Shown one piece after another: positions 1 through 5,111 of a stretch of DNA of 5,381 nt. The notes beneath the pieces are model-generated. The model was given only the letters and a program-made list of their open reading frames with translations, did no database searches and had not been told where the DNA came from. This DNA is from JANQUM01 sp047630355. Its GTDB lineage: Bacteria; Bacteroidota; Bacteroidia; Cytophagales; Spirosomataceae. The translations under genes and the position numbers were made by a program. Position 1 is the stretch's first letter; each line of letters begins with the position of its first letter. Where the stretch lies: contig JBLHXN010000194.1 of the NCBI GenBank assembly GCA_047630355.1, positions 1 to 5,381 of the forward strand. The letters are read 5' to 3'.

Positions 1-99
1 CACGAATTAGTGCTTTATAAGTACTCAACTGATAACAGACTCAACATTCCACCCCAAAATTACGTTAGTAATTTATTCAATAACAGCAGAGACTCATAA
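1..99 (+). CDS. 3' end of an unidentified gene (C-terminal 32 residues)
   Basis: Frame 1 is open from the first base to a TAA at 97-99. The other two forward frames stop within the first 20 bases. The 32 visible residues begin HELVLYKYSTDNR and end NLFNNSRDS, a plausible polar C-terminal tail with mixed composition. The stop lies only 7 nt before the ATG of the GWxTD lipoprotein gene, which is typical operon spacing, so this is probably the promoter-proximal neighbour in the same transcript. I do not recognise the family from so short a tail. The chance that a 32-codon open frame is accidental is not negligible in AT-rich DNA. Confidence 0.55.
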   Translation, partial: HELVLYKYSTDNRLNIPPQNYVSNLFNNSRDS

Positions 100-106
100 C
101 ATTATT

Positions 107-1396
107 ATGAACCCTAAATATCTAATTATTCTACTTTTAGCATTCGCGTCCTGCAAGTCTACTCAAAAGGTGAGAACTGGTTCGGTAGCTAACTCATCCC
201 GGTCAGATCGCTCTGCTACGAATTCAACTCCTGAAGCCCAAAACCCCATTATTGCCACGGTGAATACCCGCTACATTGTAGAGGATTCAAGCAATGTGAA
301 TATCTACTTAGAACTCACCATTGATAACTTTCCGCTTGATGAAATGGTGCAAAAGCGATTTGCTACCCGCTATCGGGTGAGTTGGTTATTAGTAAATGAC
401 TACTCTATTCGGGAGCGAATAAAGAGCGACAAAATTGACCTTAACGAAGAGTCGTTTTCGTATAGCAACGGAAAGATATATATGCGTTACCAAATTCCGA
501 GAGTAAAAGATATAAATAGTGCTATCCTGATTACGGAATTTGTGGATATAACCGCTTCTAAGAAATTTACGATTGATATTCCTATTGATTTTATAAATGC
601 TCGTTTTCAAAATCGTTACGGTTTATACAAGACAAATAGCAAACTACCAACTTTTGAAAATTACGTTAAAATGGGGGAGCCCATTACTTTCAATGCTATC
701 AAAGAGTTCGAACACCCTTTTTATGTCATAAAGTACGAAGGAGACAATACTCCGGCCCGTTCCCCAATGTCAACAACTAAGCCGTCGGTGGTTTCTTTCA
801 ATCAAGAAGGAATGAGTGTTCAAACTACCGGAAAGCCTTTTAAAATCGATGAGCCGGGCTTGTACTTTGCGGTGGAAGATACTACAAGTATGGATGGCGG
901 TTCAGGTTTCTACGTGGTGGATACTCGTTACCCACGCATGACAATGCCCAAAGAACTTACCGAGCCAATTGTGTATATTAGCACAAACAAAGAAATTGAG
1001 GAAATTGAAGATGCCGCTGATAATAAAGATGCGTTAGACTTATTTTTTCTAAAAATAACGGACGGCAATCAAAGCCTGTCTAAAGAAATAATCAAAACCT
1101 ATTATCGCCGGGTTACTGCATCTAATGAATTGTTTACTTCCTACAAAGAGGGATGGAAAACCGATAAAGGGATGGTTTATATAGTATTAGGACCACCAAG
1201 TAAGGTACAACGTTTCCGAGACCGGGAAGTTTGGCTATATTCGCAGTCCGGAAATTTTTCGGAAATAATATTTACTTTTTATCGCACTAATAACCAATTC
1301 ACGGATAATTATTACGAGCTCGTCCGTTATCCGGATTATAAGCAGTACTGGTATCCTTACGTAGAAGCATGGAGAAACGGAAAAATAATAGAATAG
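107..1396 (+). CDS. GWxTD domain-containing lipoprotein
   Basis: This 429-residue protein is probably exported. A short positive N-terminus and a hydrophobic stretch (residues 4-15) lead to a lipobox-like F-A-S-C with Cys16, suggesting signal peptidase II processing and lipid anchoring; Phe at -3 is slightly non-canonical. A Ser/Thr/Asn-rich linker follows (about 20-45), then a large beta-rich body without a recognised motif. The C-terminal domain carries the signature GWKTD at 349-353, then VYIVLGPP (357-364) and EVWLYS (374-379), which are the conserved blocks of the GWxTD domain. This family is common in Bacteroidota and also found in Acidobacteria, and its molecular function is unknown. 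The start is supported by the signal peptide beginning directly at this Met and by the upstream stop 7 nt away. The 3' end overlaps rlmB by 28 nt in another frame. The family call is secure; the envelope location is inferred. Confidence 0.9.
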   Translation: MNPKYLIILLLAFASCKSTQKVRTGSVANSSRSDRSATNSTPEAQNPIIATVNTRYIVEDSSNVNIYLELTIDNFPLDEMVQKRFATRYRVSWLLVNDYSIRERIKSDKIDLNEESFSYSNGKIYMRYQIPRVKDINSAILITEFVDITASKKFTIDIPIDFINARFQNRYGLYKTNSKLPTFENYVKMGEPITFNAIKEFEHPFYVIKYEGDNTPARSPMSTTKPSVVSFNQEGMSVQTTGKPFKIDEPGLYFAVEDTTSMDGGSGFYVVDTRYPRMTMPKELTEPIVYISTNKEIEEIEDAADNKDALDLFFLKITDGNQSLSKEIIKTYYRRVTASNELFTSYKEGWKTDKGMVYIVLGPPSKVQRFRDREVWLYSQSGNFSEIIFTFYRTNNQFTDNYYELVRYPDYKQYWYPYVEAWRNGKIIE

Positions 1397-2181
1397 ACGG
1401 TCAACGCCCTAAAAAAGGGTTTTATCCTCCCAAAAAAACGTACGATAAAAATTCGCTCGTCTTTGGTGTTCAATCGGTTTTGGAAACCCTCCGAAGCGAT
1501 AAGGAAATTGATCGTATCCTTATTCAACGTGAATTTGGACACCCCGAAGTGGAAAAACTTGCGGCTGATCTTGAAATTCCGGTTCAGCGGGTTCCCATCG
1601 AAAAATTAAACCGCGTAACCGGGAAAAACCATCAGGGTGTAATCGCTTTTATTTCGGAAGTTAACTACGCAAAACTCACGAACGTAATCGCTCAGGCGTA
1701 CGAATCGGGTGAGGTACCTTTATTATTGGTACTAGACCGAATCACAGATGTGCGGAACTTCGGAGCAATTGCCCGTACTGCTGAATGTCAGGGTGTAAAC
1801 GGTATTGTAGTGCCTGCTCGTGGCGGTGCTCAAATCAATGCTGATGCCATGAAGACTTCATCGGGTGCTTTGAATCACCTACCTGTCTGTCGCGAAAAAG
1901 ATTTGATTTTGACCATTGATGAATTGCAGCAGTCTGGTTTTCAAATAGTTGCCTGTACCGAAAAAGGAGAAGGCTTTCTCTTCGATGCTGATTTGAAAAT
2001 ACCGACCGCCATAATTATGGGTTCGGAGGAAGACGGAATTTCGGAAGGGATTTTATCTCGTTGTGATACAATCGTTAAGATTCCGATGAGTGGTAAAATT
2101 GAATCGTTAAACGTTTCTGTTGCGGCAGGAATGATGCTCTACGAAGTTACGAGGCAGAGACTTGTGGATACGGTGGTTTAA
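1369..2181 (+). CDS. rlmB: 23S rRNA (guanosine(2251)-2'-O)-methyltransferase RlmB
   Basis: This cytoplasmic SpoU/TrmH-family (SPOUT) enzyme transfers a methyl group from S-adenosylmethionine to the 2'-OH of G2251 in the peptidyl-transferase P-loop of 23S rRNA. The N-terminal substrate-binding domain is recognisable from LVFGVQSVLETL (30-41) through NHQGVIAF (87-94). The catalytic knot has all three motifs: motif 1 with D123, N130, G132 and R136 (DRITDVRNFGAIART); motif 2 IIMGSEEDGIS (215-225) with E220; motif 3 IPMSGKIESLNVSVA (238-252) with N248. The 270-residue length exceeds the usual roughly 245 because of a Lys/Arg-rich leader (1-28), which may contact RNA. No later in-frame ATG precedes the domain, so the start at 1369 is favoured. 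It lies inside the preceding lipoprotein gene, implying translational coupling. TrmH-like relatives are the only alternative, and the N-terminal domain favours RlmB. Confidence 0.93.
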   Translation: MEKRKNNRIDGQRPKKGFYPPKKTYDKNSLVFGVQSVLETLRSDKEIDRILIQREFGHPEVEKLAADLEIPVQRVPIEKLNRVTGKNHQGVIAFISEVNYAKLTNVIAQAYESGEVPLLLVLDRITDVRNFGAIARTAECQGVNGIVVPARGGAQINADAMKTSSGALNHLPVCREKDLILTIDELQQSGFQIVACTEKGEGFLFDADLKIPTAIIMGSEEDGISEGILSRCDTIVKIPMSGKIESLNVSVAAGMMLYEVTRQRLVDTVV

Positions 2182-2953
2182 CCCGTGAATCTACATCCGA
2201 AAGAAGCGTATTGTTTATTAAGTTTTGACGACAAACGTTATCATACGCGTTTGTTGTCATTGCTTTACGTAGATAAGTCAATTGGCTAAAACTACGGCAA
2301 TCAGTTCCTACAAAAGATACTAAACGCTGATTAATAAGTAGTTCTGCTGTTTGACGTGCTTGCTTAGAGTAGTACCCAATCAACGAATTTATGTTTACCT
2401 GAAAAAGCATTCCTTTCATTCGTAACTCTCTGATTAATTCGAGGTTATCTTTGAGGAAACAGTAGCTTTCGGGATGACTCAAGACGGGAATGTATCCGGC
2501 GTCAGTAATTCTTTCAACGGCTTCTAATAAAAACTCATTTTTTGCTACAAAAGACGTTTCTACTAATAAATAGCGATTCGCCTTATCAAGTGTTAGTAAT
2601 GGTTTTTTTGCCTCAAGTAAATCAAAAAAGTATTCATCCAGGTAATATTCAGCCGCTAAGTCGAGCAGCATCGGTACGCCCGATCGTTTGAGTAAAAATC
2701 GCAATTCTTCCATCTGGGTAGCTAGTTCTTCTGGGGATCTTTCGTAGTAACTCTGCATTATATGCGGTGTTAGTATCAACTTTTTGTACCCCATCTTCTG
2801 AAACTCAATTACTAATTGAATAGACTGGTTGAAGTTGTCAACGCCGTCATCAAAATTCGGTAAAATATGCGAATGAACGTCTACTTTGATGGCATTAGAA
2901 TTGTCTACCGCTACCTTGGTAACTTTTGAAGGTTGGAAGAAAGTGCTAAACAT
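2147..2953 (-). CDS. PHP-fold tyrosine-protein phosphatase, CpsB/CapC (YwqE) family
   Basis: Members of this family are manganese-dependent phosphatases that dephosphorylate bacterial tyrosine kinases controlling capsule or exopolysaccharide export. The 268-residue protein shows the PHP motifs in order: D25-x-H27-x-H29 followed by DDG (35-37), T-P-H64, E102 in AAEYY, E132 in VETS, H160 in LSHPES, and a terminal TD(218)-C-R(220). The last motif is normally D-x-H, so one expected metal ligand is replaced by Arg. There is no signal peptide, which fits a cytoplasmic enzyme. The gene lies 99 bp downstream of rfbC on the same strand, supporting a polysaccharide role. Its last 35 bp overlap the 3' end of rlmB tail to tail. 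No partner kinase gene is visible in the window. The family is secure; retained activity is uncertain because of R220. Confidence 0.87.
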   Translation of the reverse strand: MFSTFFQPSKVTKVAVDNSNAIKVDVHSHILPNFDDGVDNFNQSIQLVIEFQKMGYKKLILTPHIMQSYYERSPEELATQMEELRFLLKRSGVPMLLDLAAEYYLDEYFFDLLEAKKPLLTLDKANRYLLVETSFVAKNEFLLEAVERITDAGYIPVLSHPESYCFLKDNLELIRELRMKGMLFQVNINSLIGYYSKQARQTAELLINQRLVSFVGTDCRSFSQLTYLRKAMTTNAYDNVCRQNLINNTLLSDVDSRVKPPYPQVSAS

Positions 2954-3037
2954 ATAATGGGTTGAGTTGTTTTTTGAAACTATTTAACCAAGACCATGCC
3001 AAGATGCGTCAATTCACCAAAAGAAGTTCGATTTGAC

Positions 3038-3045
3038 CAAAAATA
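3038..3045 (-). promoter_or_regulatory. possible -7 element for the CpsB-family phosphatase gene
   Basis: Read on the minus strand, this is TATTTTTG, an exact match to the Bacteroidota -7 consensus TAnnTTTG, about 85 nt before the phosphatase start. No TTTG or TTG is present 19 nt upstream, where the -33 element should be. The phosphatase gene may therefore simply be read through from rfbC. The rest of the 99-bp gap is AT-rich with no clear terminator hairpin. Confidence 0.25.
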
Positions 3046-3052
3046 GTTTAAT

Positions 3053-3601
3053 TCACTTTTTATTTATTTTTTCGGCGAATTCCGCAAATTTTTGAAGTTC
3101 TTTGTCTTTTTCTGAAACATTCGGGTTTTCTACTCCCCAATCTATACTAAGTTCAGAGTCATTCCAGATGATCCCACTCTCGGAAGCTTTATCATATGAA
3201 TTTGTGCATTTGTACGAAAAAATAGCATCTTCAATTGTCACAAAACCATGAGCGAACCCCGGCGGTACATAAGCCATATTCTGTTTTTCTGCTGAGAGTA
3301 GAAATGTTTCATGCTTTCCAAAAGTAGGCGAACCGGGACGAACATCCACCGCTACATCAAGCACCTTGCCGCTAATAACTCTTACTAATTTGCCTTGTGC
3401 GTGTGGATCAAGCTGTAAATGAAGTCCTCGTAAAACGCCTTTCGTTGAAAAGGACTGATTATCCTGGACGAAAACCTCAGAAATGCCATTTTTGTTAAAT
3501 GCTTCGTACTGATACGATTCGAAAAAATAGCCGCGATCGTCATTAAAAATACGGGGGAAGATCTCAACGAGACCTTGAATAGACGTTTTTCTGAACTCCA
3601 T
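3053..3601 (-). CDS. rfbC: dTDP-4-dehydrorhamnose 3,5-epimerase
   Basis: RfbC (RmlC) epimerises C3 and C5 of dTDP-4-dehydro-6-deoxy-D-glucose, the third step from glucose-1-phosphate to dTDP-L-rhamnose, a precursor of O-antigen and exopolysaccharide. The 182-residue cupin has the full family pattern: R23-G-Y-F-x-E28, the LRGLHLQ block (57-63) with catalytic base H61, K71, VDVRPGSPTFG (86-96), PPGFAHGF (113-120), Y136 in the usual active-site tyrosine region, WND (146-148), and a C-terminal S-x-K-D (163-166). Length is normal for the family. One small deviation is WG at 155-156 where WP is common. A strong promoter lies just upstream on the same strand. No rfbA, rfbB or rfbD is adjacent in the window, so the rest of the pathway must be elsewhere. 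Some rfbC relatives make other 6-deoxy sugars. Confidence 0.94.
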   Translation of the reverse strand: MEFRKTSIQGLVEIFPRIFNDDRGYFFESYQYEAFNKNGISEVFVQDNQSFSTKGVLRGLHLQLDPHAQGKLVRVISGKVLDVAVDVRPGSPTFGKHETFLLSAEKQNMAYVPPGFAHGFVTIEDAIFSYKCTNSYDKASESGIIWNDSELSIDWGVENPNVSEKDKELQKFAEFAEKINKK

Positions 3602-3627
3602 TAAGTAGTTACGATTAGTAGTGCGGG

Positions 3628-3658
3628 CAAAAGTACGTAGCTTTTATCAATTCGCAAA
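3628..3658 (-). promoter_or_regulatory. rfbC promoter (Bacteroidota type)
   Basis: On the minus strand, TTTG (3658-3655) is followed after exactly 19 nt by TACTTTTG (3635-3628), a full match to the Bacteroidota primary sigma consensus TTTG/TAnnTTTG. Transcription would begin near 3622, leaving a leader of roughly 20 nt before the rfbC ATG at 3601. It faces away from the arsR promoter and does not overlap it. Confidence 0.7.
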
Positions 3659-3682
3659 TACGACCGCTATTTCTACCTTGAT

Positions 3683-3713
3683 TTTGCGGCGTGAGTATTT
3701 AATCGTAATATTG
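3683..3713 (+). promoter_or_regulatory. arsR operon promoter (Bacteroidota type)
   Basis: TTTG at 3683-3686 is followed after 19 nt by TAATATTG at 3706-3713, one mismatch from TAnnTTTG. The spacing is identical to that of the divergent rfbC promoter. Transcription would start around 3718-3720, giving a leader of about 20 nt to the arsR ATG at 3739. The -7 element sits inside the palindromic operator, so bound ArsR would block RNA polymerase directly. Confidence 0.7.
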
Positions 3714-3726
3714 CAATATAACGATT
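3701..3726 (+). promoter_or_regulatory. ArsR operator, 26-bp palindrome
   Basis: The outer arms AATCGT (3701-3706) and ACGATT (3721-3726) are exact reverse complements. The core ATATTGCAATAT (3708-3719) is a perfect 12-bp palindrome. Only the A/A pair at 3707 and 3720 breaks symmetry, so 12 of 13 pairs match. A dyad of this size fits a winged-helix ArsR/SmtB dimer. It covers the -7 element and predicted start of the arsR transcript, which is the expected position for autorepression. Binding itself is inferred. Confidence 0.85.
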
Positions 3727-3738
3727 GATGAATACTGG

Positions 3739-4080
3739 ATGGGCTTGATAAAATCAGAAATATTTACTGAAGACCAAAACGAATTAGCAATAATAGCAAA
3801 AGTGCTGGGTCATCCGGCACGAATAGCAATACTACAGCATCTTTTCAAAATAAAAGGCTGCGTTTGTGGTGACCTGGTGAATGAAATCGGTTTGGCTCAG
3901 GCAACAGTTTCTCAACATCTAAAAGAGTTGAAGAGCGTAGGACTGATACAAGGTAAGATTTCGGGAACGAGCGTCTGTTATTGTGTGAATTCTGAAAGGT
4001 GGGGTGAAATAAGTGTGCTCATCAATGAGTTTTTGATGCGGGGAATTCATTGCTGCAACACCGATGTTGTTGATTGCTAA
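3739..4080 (+). CDS. arsR: ArsR/SmtB-family arsenic-responsive repressor
   Basis: This 113-residue winged-helix repressor probably dimerises on the palindrome just upstream and is released by trivalent arsenic. A dimerisation helix region includes KVLGHPARIAILQHL (21-35). The metalloid-site region carries C41-V-C43-G-D, a Bacteroidota variant of the classical ELCVCDL motif. The recognition helix is ATVSQHLKELKSVGLI (55-70) and the wing is GKISGTSVCYCV (72-83). Extra cysteines occur at C80 and C82 in the wing and C105, C106 and C113 in the tail, so the exact arsenic ligands cannot be assigned by eye. The frame has a stop at 3706-3708 and no other start before the chosen ATG. It is the first gene of the operon, 51 bp before the DUF6428 gene. 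Response to antimonite or another metal is possible, but the downstream genes favour arsenic. Confidence 0.92.
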   Translation: MGLIKSEIFTEDQNELAIIAKVLGHPARIAILQHLFKIKGCVCGDLVNEIGLAQATVSQHLKELKSVGLIQGKISGTSVCYCVNSERWGEISVLINEFLMRGIHCCNTDVVDC

Positions 4081-4131
4081 ATAGTTAGGGGTATATAAAT
4101 GAATTTGGAATAATCATTAAAAAATAAAATT

Positions 4132-4602
4132 ATGAAATTACAAGAAGTAAAAAGTGCTTTAAACGGTCTTAATCAAATTGGATTTCAACTTCCGGACGGA
4201 ACGTTAGTGCCCGGTCATTTTCACGTAACAGAGGTTGGTGAAATATCGAAGCATTTTATTGATTGCGGTGGCACAGAGCGTCACGAGAAAGTAGTGAATT
4301 TCCAATTATGGAACGCAAATGACTACGACCACCAGTTACATCCCGAGAAATTGGCTGATATTATCTCGCTTTCTGAAGAGAAGTTAGGTCTTGGTAACCT
4401 CGAAGTGGAAGTAGAATACCAAGCGGGTACAATTGGTAAGTTTGGGTTGGAATTTGATGGGACTAACTTTGTGCTCACAAATAAGCAAACAGACTGTTTG
4501 GCACTTGAGAGTTGTGGCGTACCGCCTCAAAAGCAGAAAATTAGTTTAATTGATTTACCTGCAACTGCCGAGGCCTGTACTCCTGGCTCGGGTTGTTGTT
4601 AA
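4132..4602 (+). CDS. DUF6428 family protein, cysteine-rich, in ars operon
   Basis: This 156-residue protein resembles the uncharacterised DUF6428 family, which I recall as a frequent neighbour of arsR in Bacteroidota. No biochemical role is known to me. Likely conserved blocks are PGHFHVTEVG (27-36) with H29 and H31, FIDCGGT (42-48) with C45, a histidine- and aspartate-rich NANDYDHQLHP (61-71), and VEYQAGTIGKFGLEF (94-108). Other cysteines are C122, C128, C149 and the terminal C155-C156 pair. The Cys/His content would suit binding trivalent arsenic or another soft metal, but that is inference. There is no signal peptide or membrane segment, so it is probably cytoplasmic. It lies 51 bp after arsR, and its stop is 4 nt before the acetyltransferase ATG, so it is firmly inside the operon. 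Confidence 0.8.
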   Translation: MKLQEVKSALNGLNQIGFQLPDGTLVPGHFHVTEVGEISKHFIDCGGTERHEKVVNFQLWNANDYDHQLHPEKLADIISLSEEKLGLGNLEVEVEYQAGTIGKFGLEFDGTNFVLTNKQTDCLALESCGVPPQKQKISLIDLPATAEACTPGSGCC

Positions 4603-4606
4603 TCCG

Positions 4607-5095
4607 ATGAAAGTAATCCCCATAATTGACGCTATGTATTCTGACATCGCCGATATTTATCAACACGGACTTGACTCTGGTATCGCGACATTCGAAACTC
4701 AAGTGCCAAGCTGGAAAGTGTGGGACGAAAAATTCTTGCCCTACGCTCGATTAGCCGCTGAAATTGACGGTAGAATTGGTGGTTGGGCGGCATTAATACC
4801 TATTTCCAAACGCAAGGTTTACGAGAAAGTAAACGAATTGAGTATTTACATTTCACCTAATTTTCGAGGTAAAGGTGTTGGAAGATTACTGCTCAATCAA
4901 TTAATTGCAGCGAGCGAAATACAGGGTGTATATTCACTACAAGCGGTAATTTTTTCTAAAAATACCAGTAGTGTAAAATTACACTCCGCTTGCGGTTTTC
5001 GTGTCATTAGATTTCGGGAGAAAGTGGCTCAACGTGATGGCCGTTGGCACGATAACATTTTAATGGAACGGCGTAGTGAAATTATAAGCATTTAA
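4607..5095 (+). CDS. GNAT N-acetyltransferase, ArsN1/phosphinothricin acetyltransferase-like
   Basis: This predicted 162-residue cytoplasmic enzyme uses acetyl-CoA to acetylate a small amino compound. The acetyl-CoA pyrophosphate loop is R87-G-K-G90-V-G92 (motif A, RxxGxG). Features of the phosphinothricin acetyltransferase/ArsN1 branch are GIATFET (25-31), PSWKVWD (34-40), LSIYISPNFRGKG (78-90), CGFRVI (129-134) and the end block GRWHDNILMERRS (145-157). ArsN1 proteins acetylate the amino group of the arsenic antibiotic arsinothricin. The position in an ars operon makes that the leading hypothesis, though substrate cannot be read from sequence. I chose the ATG at 4607, 4 nt after the DUF6428 stop. 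An in-frame ATG at 4550 would overlap DUF6428 by 53 bp and add 19 residues unlike the family. Length matches the family from 4607. Confidence 0.86.
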   Translation: MKVIPIIDAMYSDIADIYQHGLDSGIATFETQVPSWKVWDEKFLPYARLAAEIDGRIGGWAALIPISKRKVYEKVNELSIYISPNFRGKGVGRLLLNQLIAASEIQGVYSLQAVIFSKNTSSVKLHSACGFRVIRFREKVAQRDGRWHDNILMERRSEIISI

Positions 5096-5111
5096 TCAGC
5101 TTTTAGGCTTC

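Larger units (their letters stand above)
3602..3738. other. divergent intergenic region between rfbC and arsR
   Basis: This 137-bp region marks the junction of the polysaccharide genes (minus strand) and the arsenic operon (plus strand). It holds two non-overlapping promoters about 24 bp apart and the 26-bp operator. The 9-mer TAATCGTAA occurs at 3700-3708 on the plus strand and again on the minus strand at 3617-3609. I see no transposase remnant or terminal inverted repeat in it. Confidence 0.7.

Noticed and set aside
389..610. Minus-strand 73-codon open frame inside the GWxTD gene.
   Set aside because: It is a shadow of a well-supported gene, with no recognisable domain.
1357..1542. Minus-strand 61-codon open frame across the GWxTD/rlmB junction.
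   Set aside because: It is antisense to two real genes and its composition is not convincing.
2170..2186. Small dyad at the end of rlmB (GGTT/AACC with ACG/CGT flanks) as a terminator.
   Set aside because: The centre leaves a one-base loop, the flanks need a bulge, and no T-run follows on either strand.
3010..3045. Two similar ACCAAAA-containing segments in the rfbC-phosphatase gap as a direct repeat or binding site.
   Set aside because: Only about 10 of 15 positions match in AT-rich DNA, which is compatible with chance.
3385..3567. Second minus-strand frame inside rfbC.
   Set aside because: It is fully contained in rfbC, whose own frame has all epimerase motifs.
3728..3748. A six-codon reading frame (ATG to TGA) overlapping the arsR start, as a possible leader peptide.
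   Set aside because: It is very short, in another frame, has no codon pattern of an attenuator, and the operator already explains regulation.
4081..4131. Separate promoter or second operator between arsR and the DUF6428 gene.
   Set aside because: TGAATTTG at 4100-4107 only partly fits a -7 element, no correctly spaced TTTG precedes it, and no copy of the palindrome is present.
4550..4606. N-terminal extension of the acetyltransferase to the upstream in-frame ATG.
   Set aside because: It would overlap the DUF6428 gene by 53 bp and the added residues do not resemble the GNAT family, while ATG 4607 has ideal operon spacing.
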